From NCBI GenBank assembly GCA_014529385.2, contig CM043953.1, positions 111,666,549 through 111,730,548 of the forward strand: a stretch of 64,000 bases of DNA, read 5' to 3'. The DNA comes from Adiantum capillus-veneris (taxonomy: Eukaryota > Streptophyta > Polypodiopsida > Polypodiales > Pteridaceae). Under the pieces are notes generated by a model. The model did not search any database. It was given only the letters and a program-made list of their open reading frames with translations, and had not been told where the DNA came from. The position numbers and the translations under genes are program-made. Positions within the stretch are counted from its first letter, which is position 1. The number at the start of each line of letters is the position of its first letter. This document shows, piece by piece, positions 1 to 10,373 of the stretch.

Positions 1-2
1 CC

Positions 3-3000
3 GTGAAGTCACCGGCAAAGAAGAAAAGAATGATCATCAAGGATTACCTGGAAGAAGTGGAACCCTTCGTCATTCCAGAAGGAACACTAAAGCCCACCAA
101 CACATGGATCCAAGAAGATCTGTTAGAGTCCAACGACCTAAAGATCTACCAAGGAGTGTTCAAAGACACTGAAGGCAATGTTATCGAGCTACCAATGCTG
201 CCGCGAGAACTCAATGAGTTAGCAAGAAGCAAGATGGCCGGATACTTGGAGAAGATTGATCTCCACAACTACTTTGAAGCAATACCGGCAGGGGTGGACA
301 TCAAGAGAGTCTGGGAGTTTGTGACAACCATCAAAGAGGATGGAGTGGCCAAAGTAACAGATCTACAAGGCAGGCCAAAAACAGAGATAATCATCACTGA
401 TCAGGTTGTAGCAGATGCACTAGACCTATCCAACGAGGGGGATAGTGTAACTAAAAGAAGGGATGAGGTCAAGGTGAATAATGAGAAGAAAGGGAATTAC
501 ACCTTTGAAGATATTTCCAACCCAAGAGTGGCAATCATGAGCCAGTTATACAACCAGTACTTCCACATGTGCACGAAGAGGCCACAGAAGTACAGAATGC
601 CGCCAGGTGCAATTGCCACGACATTCACTTTGGCAATGACGAAAGGCTAGAGTCTGGAAGCCTTCTCTAGAGTCTATGTCAGGATCGTCCCGAAGAGTGC
701 AAAGGGACAGATTTGAGGACTACATCAAGAATTTTGAGATTCTTGATGCCGCATCATAGAATATACCACATGTCCCTTTCACAGAGGAGGAAGTACAGCA
801 AATACGGCAGAAACTGCTAGATGAGCAAGAGAGCCAAGAAAGAGAAAGAAAAACTAAAGCAGACAGGGATTTAAAAGGCAAGCCTACATCTCTACCGGCC
901 AGCCCTAAACCCAGCCCACAGCCATCACCACCGCCCTCACCACCTCCTAGCAGCCCTCAACAAGAAGATAAGGAGGCTGAAGACAAACCAGAAGAACGGC
1001 AAGCAGGTGAGCAAGAGCAGAGTCAAGAGCAAAATCCAAAGGAAGAGGCTAAGTCTCGAAGTGAGCAAAAAGAATTAGAAGATTCTTATTACTCATTTTT
1101 GGACCTACTAGCTGCAGGATACACGAAGGAAGAAGCCACCACAGTCACATTCGACTTGGTGAGGACATGGCCTAAAGAACAGATGCAAGGCATCGGGCTA
1201 GAGGAATTAAAGGAAATTGCCACAGATACAGTGGACCTGCACCCTGGACCTGCACCCGCCCTCCAACGACTGGGACGTGGTGATGACAAAGCTAACCGGG
1301 TTGCGAGTGCAATCCATGGCTTCAGAAAAAGAGATGACAGCTCTCAAGGCCACTGAAGTAAAGATTAAGATGGAAGTAGACGCTCTGCAAGGACAAAGCC
1401 AAAGGCAAAAGGAGAGGGAAGCTGAGCTACAGGCCAACTTAGCAAGGGCACTACAAAGCTGCCAGGCAATGGAGGAAGCAAATCAAGCAACCGCAAAAAG
1501 AATGCAAGCAATTGAAGAAGAATGTTAGCAGCTCAGTAAATCACTGCTAGATGCCGAGAAGGAAAGAGATAACTTGACACTACAGCTGGCAGAAAAATCT
1601 AAAGAAGTAGAAGCCATGAGAAACGCCAAGGAAAGGGCGGAGATAGATCACGAAGCAAGCCAGGATGAGGTCCTTGAGCTCAAGGACCAACTCAAAGTAA
1701 AAGATTAGACCATCCAGAGGCTGCGAGCATCACCTGCCAGAGTCAGAGCTACTAGCTCTCGACTCAAATCCCGACTGAGAGTCAACTCTATGAAGAACAA
1801 ATGCAAGAACTTCAGAAAGAGCTGACTAGAGAGAAAAAGCAGAGATTGATGATGGCAGAAGGATCTATAGTCATGCAAACAAGAATGGAAGAAGAGCAGA
1901 AAGCCCTGCAAAAGGAAGTAGAAAGCATGAAAGGAAAGCTCGAGGAGGCGGAGAGAATAAACGCCGAATTAAATGACCTCCTCGTGAATATGGGCGAAGA
2001 AGCGGAAACGGAAAAGAAAAAACTCCTGAGGCAAATTAAGGAGTTGAAAGGACAGCAAGCAGGAGAGCCAGAGAGTACAGGGCCAGCAGCCAATGAGGGC
2101 ATTGACCTAGAAAATGTCGCAGATCCGGTGGACACACCTATGCAAGAGGAAATCCTAGAAGGATCCTCTCAAGAGCCACATGATCTAACACAGGAAGAGG
2201 AAGAAAAATTGCGTAAAGCAATAGAGGTGGAGCTCAGAGAGACTACAAAGGAAGCCTTGGAGTGGGAGCAGAGGGTTTTCAAGTCTATGACCATTCAGAA
2301 GATCGACACCAGCCACCTCAGGTGCGAGTGGCTACAACCCTCTCTCCCATATCCATTGCTGAAATATGAGGCAGCTACCATAAACAAGTGGATAAGAGAA
2401 GAGCCAACTTTACCACTTTACAATGCAGATACCTCACAACCAGAAGGGGTCAGGCTCATTGTTGATTCTCAGCCAAAGTGGAGGAAGGCCTGGCTTACAA
2501 AGTACCCACAATACCTAATACACTTGGTAGAGGCACCGAAAAATATCAGAGACAACCTCAGCTTTTGTCCTCTACCAAGGATCAGGACGTGGAAAGCGCA
2601 GGAAATCTTGCAAAGGAGCCAACCCACTTGGCTGAACTACCCTAAGCTGCCGGGCTTGAAGGCAAGTGAGAGAATAAGTGTCCAATACATGGTGAAAACC
2701 CTAACGAGCACCGTAAAGTTGTTCACTGGCTCACCTGACCTTACATGCATTATGATAAAGAAAATCTGCAAAACCCTCTTGGCAGTGTTTGAGACTTTCA
2801 AGCCAGGCCAGGTGACCGAAAGCATCTTTTTCTTCCAGGATACTTACAGATGCGCTTATGATCTGTCTGGTCAGCCTTCCAAGGAGGTGATACATGCGCT
2901 GTATCAAAGGATAATACTATCCTATCACCTCCAGGCTTTTGAAGAAGCGTTCTACACAGGCTTCTTCACAATAAACACTGACATTTTTGGCCCGACAATG

Positions 3001-3054
3001 ATGAACCTGCATGCAAGATACGAATCACTGCTAAAGATGCGAGAAACGATATGA
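3..3054 (+). pseudogene. Retrotransposon 3'-terminal ORF, coiled-coil protein (family B copy, broken)
   Basis: Open stretches lie at 3-650, 1099-1528 and 1801-3054 in different frames, so the copy carries frameshifts and stops. The N-terminal part (about 215 residues) aligns with residues ~50-200 of the family A protein (shared IYQG and NPxV motifs, and a TK(R)PxxYxxPxGxIxTT block). About 165 residues present in family A are missing after 650. A proline-rich linker (SPKPSPQPSPPPSPP, about 890-960) and Glu/Gln-rich sequence lead into a long heptad-like coiled coil (about 1300-2060). The C-terminal ~250 residues (2280-3054) are the best conserved part: VDSQPKWR, LIHLVxAP, TWLNYP, GSPDL, YDLSGxP, YHLQxFxEAFYTGFF, FGP. 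I recognise no named domain, transmembrane segment or enzyme motif. The position before the polypurine tract is where env-like ORFs sit in some plant retroelements. Function unknown. Confidence 0.75.
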
Positions 3055-3096
3055 TGAAGAAGCAGATCAGTGGACATGTCGGGGACGACATGAGCA

Positions 3097-3109
3097 AGGA
3101 GGGGGGGAG
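3097..3109 (+). promoter_or_regulatory. Polypurine tract (plus-strand primer), family B
   Basis: AGGAGGGGGGGAG lies directly against the LTR start TGTTAG. It is identical to the tract before the family A LTR (59100-59112) and to an internal copy at 47879-47891. Confidence 0.9.
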
Positions 3110-4000
3110 TGTTAGAAGCTGGACACACCCCACGGCAACTAACTACTCGGAAGATTATTATTTTTTGTAATTATTCATTCATTGAGGAAAACCTGATTTT
3201 CACCTTGTAAATATTGGGACTTACAGAAGTTTCCAGATTGTATCCCAGTTTTGATAGTTAGATTGAGTAGATGGTTGATTTTGGAACTTTAGGGTTTGAG
3301 AATTGTAAGGTATATATACCACTTTTTGACCTTAATGAAACACCTTTTTGTCATTTTTAAAAACAAGTTTTTGAAGTCTGTGAGTGAGTGTACTGTGTGC
3401 GAGCAAGAGTGTGAGCTTCATCTTGACGCTACATGTGCACCGATGGTCGGAATCGAGTGCGGAGAAGTGCTGCGTGTTACCCCCGACGAGAGCTACGCGC
3501 TGATACCTACATTGCGCGCGTATGGTCCGGTTTTGCGAGCTCCTTCTACGAGCTTCATATGGTGTTTGGGTGAGCATACGTTGTCCGATTTTGCATTGCA
3601 GCATATTCACGCGTTCACATTGAGTAGAAATACACATTAGGCACTTTAGATTTCGGAAACGAAGACCTGCAAATTTCGGCCAGACATCCTATGTGATTTT
3701 ACACCGGGTGTTTTAGGTTGGGATTTTGGTTCATAGACCTTAGGGAGAGCGACCTATTGGTATTAGTAGGGTCTCCTTTTAGAAAGCGTTGTAGGAAGTT
3801 TCCTCTTATGCACTCTTGAAGGCTGTGACTTAGCCAATTGGTAGAGACCTCTGTAGGAATTAGTTAGGAGTCGGTCAGTGTAGGTTGACACCTTATGCTT
3901 GCTTCCACGCGCCTGCGGGTCGAGCTTCGTCCTTAGCTGACATTATATGTTAGGTGAGTTCTCGCTGTGCTGACGTCCATCGCGGCGTATCCGTCCAACA
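3110..4000 (+). repeat. 3' LTR, family B (891 bp)
   Basis: It starts TGTTAGAAGC right after the polypurine tract and ends GTCCAACA. A TATA box lies at 3311-3318. The downstream half is CG-richer and tRNA-binding-site-free. The 5' partner LTR is outside the window, so its right boundary rests on the CAACA terminus and the change to CT-rich flanking DNA. Confidence 0.75.
3311..3318 (+). promoter_or_regulatory. TATA box in family B LTR
   Basis: TATATATA about 200 bp into the LTR, the usual U3 position. In a 3' LTR it would drive flanking DNA if active. Confidence 0.55.
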
Positions 4001-4667
4001 CTTATCTCTCTCTCGCTTAATCTCCCTCACAATCAAGAAACCATAGATCACACTATAAACTACCTCAAATTCTCTAGCCATGTCCAATCCTCGCACACCT
4101 CGGTCTACAGGTGCATGGAGATCAGAACCACCAGGTTATAATCTTGTTTTTATTGGTCAATGCCTATATTTGTGGGTACAAGAAATCTACACACCCACGC
4201 CTACATGACAATGCATGTAGTGGAAAAAACCCCTTTGCCTCTTGTTCAGCTGTAGCAATTCACAACAGCTTAACATCTCTTCACAGTAGCTCCTTGTTTG
4301 AGGGATTACTGTGCACATTACATGTATGCCTCCATTCTGAGTATCATGCCGTTAAAAGCTTTCCAACTTAATGCCGCATCCGTGGAGAGGAAGAGAGGGA
4401 GAAAGAGAGAGAGAGAGAGAGAGATGTTTGAACTTGTGAGCTTGCATACAACATCCACAATGTTTAGTTTGGAGAGAAAGAGAGGGAGAAAGAGAGAGAG
4501 ATGTTTGCACTGTGAGCTTGCAAACAGCTACATACCTAAACTCATGTGAGCTACATGCAAACTACTACAAACATAACCATAAACCTAACTCCAAATTTAA
4601 ACCGTAATCCTGAAGCTAAACTTTAATATAAAAATTAAATCCAAAATCTAATTCTAAATCTAACTTA

Positions 4668-4779
4668 ATCTCTCTCTCTCTCCTCCTCTCTCTCTCTCTC
4701 CCTCTCTCTCTCTCTCCAAAATATAAAAATTAATTTTTAATATAAAAAGTAAATCCAAAATCTAATTCTAAATCTAACT

Positions 4780-4838
<59 letters not shown>
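4668..4838. repeat. (CT)n microsatellite with duplicated flank
   Basis: Two CT tracts (about 4668-4716 and 4784-4838) are each preceded by the same ~40-bp A/T-rich sequence, indicating a local tandem duplication that carried the tract. Confidence 0.9.
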
Positions 4839-4841
<3 letters not shown>

Positions 4842-4947
4842 CATGCATGCACATACACAGAACAAAAATGCAAATTTTCCAAATGAAAACTGCTCCTGCT
4901 ATGTCATCAGCTTCAGCTACTCTAATTCCTACTCAGCACCGTGAGTG

Positions 4948-4951
<4 letters not shown>

Positions 4952-5028
<77 letters not shown>
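4952..5028. repeat. Compound (CT)n(CA)n microsatellite
   Basis: About 30 bp of CT repeats pass directly into about 48 bp of CA repeats. Confidence 0.95.
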
Positions 5029-5030
<2 letters not shown>

Positions 5031-5399
5031 GCCAAATTCATACGTTGTGAAAGTCCTGAGTTATCCACTTTCCTCTTCCCTCTCTCAAGCTCAACAGAAG
5101 GAGAACGTTTTCAACAGCTAGTGTTGCTGCCTACCCTTTGAACATTCCAAAGCTAAGTAGCTTCAAACACCTTCAAGATCTACAAAAGAGAGACATCCCC
5201 TTTTATTCCCTTGGCGACCTTCCATTTGCAATTCAATTTGTGCTCTCTCTTCTGCATGCAGCCGGCCACCACATCGCCCTTTCATGCACTGCTTCAGCAA
5301 CGCCGCCATCTCTAGGTTCGACGACTTTTAGCTTTAGGCTAAATATGGCTTCTCTTTTAAAATTATATGCCAGCTTGGCCTCGTTTCCCACGTTCCTGT

Positions 5400-7555
5400 A
5401 TAACTTCAGTTGCCCATGATTAAAGAGTTCCTACTTAACTCCACTTCCCTTGCCCTTGATTGTGCTCGATTGTTGATGTCAAAACAACTCCAATTTGGCA
5501 CCCCTCAATTCCTTTCTCCAAATGCCTTTGACTCCGAGGCTCCACACACTGGGAGGAGCACCACCGTTACAGTGTCAACAACCTTGCACCACAAATTCCC
5601 GACATGGTCTCCAATCAAAGGTTTGCTAGCCTTCCAAGCATCCAAAGAGCTTCAATCTTATTAGAATAGAGTAGCTCTCTGCATACACATCATAGCTCCA
5701 ACACCATTGGGCAATGATTGACTGATTGTTTCCATATGGCATATTCTCTCACCGAGAGGTTCAAATACAAGTCTATAAATCTTGAATGGCAGAGAGCATC
5801 AAGAGCTTGATCTTCTAACTATCACATTTGTCATACACTTCATGATAAGATCTTATGTTCTCTGCATCTAGCACCTGCCCGAGCACTACACCATGACCCT
5901 GCTAAAAACCAGGCATTTTCCTTTGACATTTTTGTTGATAGACCAAGTTTGCCTGCAACAACATCAAAGTCCTTTGTTATTGAGCTTTCTAGAAATTTCC
6001 CTTTATTGCATTTCCAAACTAACTTGCCCGTTGTGCCACCAAGCTTCAAGTTCCACCAAGGGGCAAGCAACTTGTTGTGAAAATCTAGCCCTTTCCATTG
6101 TCCACCTTGCAAACACAGATTGACACTATCCATCATGGCCTTAGTCATAATAGCCCATGCATGGTCTTGCTTTGTGATTGCTACCATAAACTTGGCACAC
6201 TGGGCCTCCACATGAACACATGGGTTAAGGATCCCAATATTACCTTGCTCAAGAGGTCTTGCAACGGAATCCCATCATGCCCACCTCCAAGGGGTCGAGT
6301 CTTTAGTATTGCTCTTCCACACGAACCTTAAATTTCAGCGATTTCAAGAACTCTACATTTGGCAAAGCTTAAGTAAAGGACCATTAAACGCTATGTAGGG
6401 GATGATAAACGAATTGACCACCTTCACTGTGCTTGGGAAAAAAATAAGCACAAACTCCCACCTTTGAATCTTGCTCCTAACTTTAAGTAAGACCCATTGG
6501 AATCTTTGCTTGTGGGTTATGTCCAACCCCAACGGGGGCCCAAGGTGTTGGAACACCTTCCCTTTTGTCACTACCTCCTAAGTCCAAATAATCAGATCTA
6601 TCGAATCACTATACGAGAGCAAGATTCATATAGTTTTCTCAATACTACACTTTAACCTTGAGGCAATGGCGTATGTTTGCACAATCTCCAGATCCTTATT
6701 GATCATCTGAGGACATACTTTAAGAAAGAGAAGGGAGTCATCTCCAAACAACTTTGCAAGAAGTTGGTCGTTATTACACACAGACTGACCTTCCCTTGAT
6801 AGACCCATGCTAGTGGGGGGTGATAACTTCATCTAGGGGGGAGAGAGCTTGAGAGCCACGATTTTGGCAATAATTTTATAGGTCACTGACATTATAGTAA
6901 TGGGGCACCAATGTTTGAGCTGGGAGAAACACATTTGTTTGGGGATAGGTTTGATAAGGCCACTTTTAATACTTGAGTCCATAACTCCCACTGTTAGGGC
7001 TTGATTAGCCAATCGCGTGATTGAGGACTTAAGATTGTCCCATAATTCTTTGAAAAACTCGATAGTCAAACCGTCCCACCCAGGGAAATTCTCTTTACCA
7101 AGACCTTTGTAACGCTTGAGAGCATTCCTCCTTGGTGAACACACTCTCCAAGAGATTGGCGCTTGAGTGGCATACTACTTTAACACTTCCAAGAAGAGTG
7201 GCTTTGGCTTCATCCACTTCCAAGGCATGGGACTTATGGTGGACTATGATCTGATGTAAGTGATCAAGCATCAATTGAGCCATTTCATCAGGGTCCTTGA
7301 TATCATTTCCTCCCCCATTGGTGAGAGAATGGACAAGGCCCTGATTTCTCTTGACTTTGAGGGCCCTGAAGAAGTGAGCTTCATTGGCCTCGCTCAGCTA
7401 AAGGAAGGTTTCTCTGGATAATATTCTGGCCTTCCTCACCTCTTTGAGTTGCAATTTGGTCAATTCACACTTAGCTTTAAGGGCTTTACAATTTAAAACC
7501 CTAGAAATCTTTTTCCCAAAACTCACAATGGTGAGTAAATTATATTGACAACCAC
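5400..7555 (-). pseudogene. LINE (L1-type) ORF2 fragment with reverse transcriptase, decayed
   Basis: Read on the minus strand from 7555 downwards, the pieces follow LINE ORF2 order. First comes an inter-domain linker (SEANEAHFFRALK, about 7380-7340), then RT with PGWDGLTIEFFKELW (about 7080-7040), LIKPIPK and WCPITIMSVTYKIIAKIVALKL (about 6950-6840), then the catalytic block as FGDDSLLFL (about 6745-6720). Thumb-like and post-RT segments (6571-6353, 6211-5840) follow. The frame changes several times and stops are frequent, so it is a dead 5'-truncated copy. The endonuclease domain is absent. The lower boundary is uncertain: sequence down to about 5400 reads like the post-RT region but is too degraded to be sure. 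Confidence 0.75.
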
Positions 7556-8115
7556 AATGAATTACAAATTCTTGTCATGCTCGTGGCAAGCCATGACATC
7601 CCTAGAAGTTCAAGGATACATTGTCTGAAAGGGAAGCCACCCCCGCAGCAAACACAATGCCCTTAACAATGAGAGTCAGTTCCTGCAGTGCCAATTAACT
7701 CGTTCCATTCATCAAAGTCCTTACGTTTCCCAAAGGTTAGGATCTTTGTGAACCTCACTCTTTTCATGGTGTTGTCGAATATACGACCATTTTTGGCCTT
7801 CCAAACCTTTTTAAAGCAATAGAATCTAACAATTTGTGTTGCAATAAGAAACTCTTGACCCTGGATTTTAATAACCTTCCCTCCCAAAAACATATCATTC
7901 TTTTATAATCCTATCTTCCATGTCCTTTGCACCAATTTGCATATCTTTCCTGCAAGGCCACTGATTATAGGCCATTCCTTGAAAAGGTGAGAGAGGTCTT
8001 CACTAGCCGTTCTACATTGAGAGCATCTATCTAAGCCAATTTCCTTGGCTAGAACCTTCACCTCAGTCGGTAAGGCTCCCCACAGTACCCTAGAAATCTT
8101 AAGTAATGGTGGTCT
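7556..8115 (-). pseudogene. LINE ORF2 C-terminus (zf-RVT domain) from a second LINE copy
   Basis: Minus-strand translation from 8115 gives a zf-RVT-like block (RVLWGALPTEVKVLAKEIG, then C..C and SHLFKEWP), followed by a Trp-rich tail ending near 7664 and about 100 bp of possible 3' UTR. This C-terminal block lies upstream, in LINE orientation, of the RT fragment at 5400-7555. The two therefore cannot be one colinear copy: it is either a second truncated LINE or a rearrangement. The copia-1 LTR at 8116 interrupts it. Confidence 0.65.
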
Positions 8116-8774
8116 TGTTAAGTATGGAGCCTGATTTACCCCTTGTAATTTTTGTATTAAAAACGCACATTTGTAAGTCCCCCGTTATGAGGAGAAGCCA
8201 TCGTGTGAAGAAAAATCACTCGCCAGAAACCAAAATTTTCACGGCCAGTCTCACGATTGAAAAGTGGTCGGAAAATGACCAGTCGGTTGGCCGGTGGTCG
8301 AAAGTCAATGGCCGATGGCCGGTGGCCGATTTCAAAGGAGGACTTGTCTTCTCAAGGGCGGCCACACATGGGCTGATTGGAGGGTCCGCCGATTTGGACT
8401 TGTCTACACAAGGGCAGCTAGCTACACATGGCTGCCTCTCATGAGAGAGGGTAGCCCTTTTGGCCTATAAAAGGAGGCCTCTTCTACACACAGTAATGGA
8501 TTGTGAAGCATTGTGGTGCATTGTGAAGTTGATGTGAGGTGGTGAGAGTGACGCAAGGCGGGAGCTCCAAAAGGGTATAATCCCTTTGTCTTGTTTGAAG
8601 TAATAAAGCCATTGAGTGACTGATTTCCCGTGGACGTAGCCCACATTGGGTGAACCATGCATATCATGTGTACTCTCTCTCTCTCTACTCTATAATCTCT
8701 CGTGTGTGAAAATTATCTCTCTCCATTAAGTAATCTACTCAAATATCTACTTAACTACGTCATATTTCCTAACA
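8116..8774 (+). repeat. 5' LTR of truncated copia-1 (659 bp)
   Basis: It begins TGTTAAGTATGGAGCC and ends CCTAACA. It matches the 786-bp LTR at 36837-37622 but lacks the G+C-rich block with the CGCCGGAATATT repeats. TATA box TATAAAA lies at 8466-8472. Confidence 0.9.
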
Positions 8775-8780
8775 AACAAC

Positions 8781-8792
8781 TGGTATCAAAGC
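8781..8792 (+). promoter_or_regulatory. Primer binding site, initiator Met-tRNA type (one mismatch)
   Basis: TGGTATCAAAGC follows the LTR by six bases, whereas the intact sister has TGGTATCAGAGC. The G-to-A change is one mismatch to the tRNA 3' end. Confidence 0.85.
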
Positions 8793-8851
8793 AAGGTTTG
8801 CTCGTAGCTAAAGTATCTCAAGGAAAGGATTCCTTGAATTGAGTGGGAGTA

Positions 8852-10144
8852 ATGGCGGAGGAAGGGAATCTCAAGATCAAGAAGTTTAACGGCAAGAACC
8901 ACCAACACTGGAAGATGCAAATTGAAGACTATCTCTACCAGAAGGACCTTTAGACTATCTCTGCCACTAGGCGGTCTTGCAAAGAAGCCCGCAATGATGG
9001 CAGATGAAGCATGAATTGTCCTTGATCGGAAGGCACTGGGAACAATCCGGCTAAGCTTGGTGTCGACGGTGGCCTTCAATCTTTTGGAGATGAAAACCAT
9101 GGAGGACTTGATGAAGTCAATTGACGGTCTCTTCGAGAAACCATCGGCATCCAATAAGGTATTTCTCATGAAGCGCTTGTTCAATCTAAAGATGGAAGAG
9201 AATGGTTCAATTGCAGAACACCTAAATGACTTTAACACCAACATAAGTCAACTTCAATCGATGAAAATCAATTTTGATGACGAAGTGAGAGCTCTCCTTA
9301 TACTATCATCTCTACCGGATAGTTGGGACAGCCTTGTGATGGCTGTAACTAATTCTATCTCTGGCACAAATACTCTTAAGTTTGATGATGTTGTGGGTGT
9401 TCTCCTAAGCGAGGAAATGCGAAGGAGAAGCACAGGAGAATCATCAAGTGCTGCACTGTCATTGGAAACAAGAGGAAGGCCGAAGGAGAGGTTCAAAAAC
9501 CAAAAGGGTCGTGATTGCCCAAGGCGAAGCAAGTCATGCACAAAGTCAGTTCTTGAATGTTGGAACTGCGACAAGAAGGGCCACATCAAGAAGGATTGCT
9601 GGTCCAAGAAGAAGAAGGAGTCGGATTCTCAAGACAACAAGCCAACATCGGAGGCCAATGTGGCAGGTAAGTAGAGCAAGATGTTCTAATTCGTGGATAG
9701 TAGATTCCGGGGCTTCATTCCATGCGACACCACACAAGCAACATTTCCAAGATTACACCAAAGGTAATTTTGGGTATGTATACTTGGGAGATGATGAAGC
9801 TTGTGAAATTGTCGGCAAAGGTACAGTTTGTGTCAAAACTGCTAATGGAAATGAATGGAAACTTAAAGGTGTTAGGCATGTTCCTTCTCTTTGCAAAAAA
9901 TTGATCTCTATAGGACAATTGGATGATGAAGGTCACAACATTGCATTTGGAAACAAACGGTGGAAGATCTCAAAGGGATCTTTGGTGGTTGCCAAGGGAG
10001 AAAAGGTTGGTACACTTTACTTGTGTACTGTTAGCATGCAATCTTCAACTTGTGCAATAGCTACGGAAGTTGACAGTGTGGTGTGGCACTATCGGCTTGG
10101 GCATATGAGTGCCAAAGGAATGCAACTCCTTCAAACAAAGAAGC
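8852..10144 (+). pseudogene. Copia-1 gag-protease, broken and truncated
   Basis: The ATG at 8852 starts a gag like that at 32731 (minus strand), then a stop near 8952 (KDL-stop) and a frameshift follow. Gag reopens at 9057-9674, with a CX2CX4HX4C zinc knuckle (CWNCDKKGHIKKDC, about 9560-9600). A short deletion near 9672 breaks the frame before the protease, whose DSGAS catalytic motif is at about 9705-9719. Integrase begins with the HYRLGHMS block (about 10087) and is cut at 10144. The 165-bp gag segment missing from the 32153-37622 copy is present here (about 9070-9230), so this copy shows the ancestral arrangement. Confidence 0.85.
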
Positions 10145-10373
10145 TATTGGAATTAGGGTTGCAGGAAAACACACACAGCTTGGAGAAGACGAAGGAAGCT
10201 CAAGGTACACAACTGAGAGTGTATATTACTTAGTGTGCAATGCAAAGATAGATAGCCTTAGAGTGATGGGCGTATTTACAATGCAAGGGGGGAAAAAGCT
10301 CCTAAAGAAGGAAAAAATGCCCCGGCGGTCCTAGTGTGTTCACACACATCACTACCACATGTATATGGTAACA
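10145..10373 (-). repeat. 3' LTR of minus-strand copia-2 (229 bp)
   Basis: This is the reverse complement of the 227-bp LTRs at 50424 and 55307, with scattered substitutions and a small insertion. Its outer terminus reads TATTGG on the plus strand instead of TGTTGG, a point change at the LTR end. Confidence 0.9.

Larger units (their letters stand above)
1..4000 (+). mobile_element. 3' portion of Ty3/gypsy-type LTR retrotransposon, family B
   Basis: The left edge of the window cuts this element. What remains is a coiled-coil 3' ORF (to 3054), a polypurine tract and a complete 3' LTR that begins TGTTAG and ends CAACA. The ORF is homologous to the 3' ORF of the giant family A element at 55672-59064, and both are followed by the identical 13-base polypurine tract, but the two LTRs share no obvious sequence. 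No gag or pol is visible here, so assignment to Ty3/gypsy rests on homology to family A. No primer binding site follows the LTR, so this is the right-hand end of the insertion. Confidence 0.8.
4001..5399. other. Intergenic, microsatellite-rich; no gene supported
   Basis: This stretch holds a duplicated GA-rich block (4381-4432 and 4471-4502), a duplicated A/T-rich sentence around 4620-4670 and 4735-4785, and the CT and CT/CA tracts listed separately. Short open frames exist at 4111-4371 and 5138-5419 but have no recognisable domain or codon signal. A CT-rich leader followed by ATG at 4080 and a GT-type junction near 4133 could be a first exon, but nothing downstream supports it. Confidence 0.5.
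8116..10144 (+). mobile_element. Copia-1 (Tnt1/Tork-like) retrotransposon, 5' part only
   Basis: A complete 5' LTR, primer binding site, gag and protease are present. The element stops at 10144, where a minus-strand copia-2 LTR begins in the middle of the pre-integrase region. The full-length relative is at 32153-37622, and the sequence expected next there (about 34210 onward) is not found on the far side of copia-2, so the 3' half was deleted. The insertion site lies inside LINE sequence. Confidence 0.9.

Noticed and set aside
3296-3640. 114-codon plus-strand and 101-codon minus-strand frames in the family B LTR
   Set aside because: Both lie inside the LTR and overlap each other; CG-rich U5-like DNA gives long frames by chance.
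4080-4371. Possible first exon of a host gene after a CT-rich leader
   Set aside because: A short frame with no domain, and no downstream exon or homology visible.
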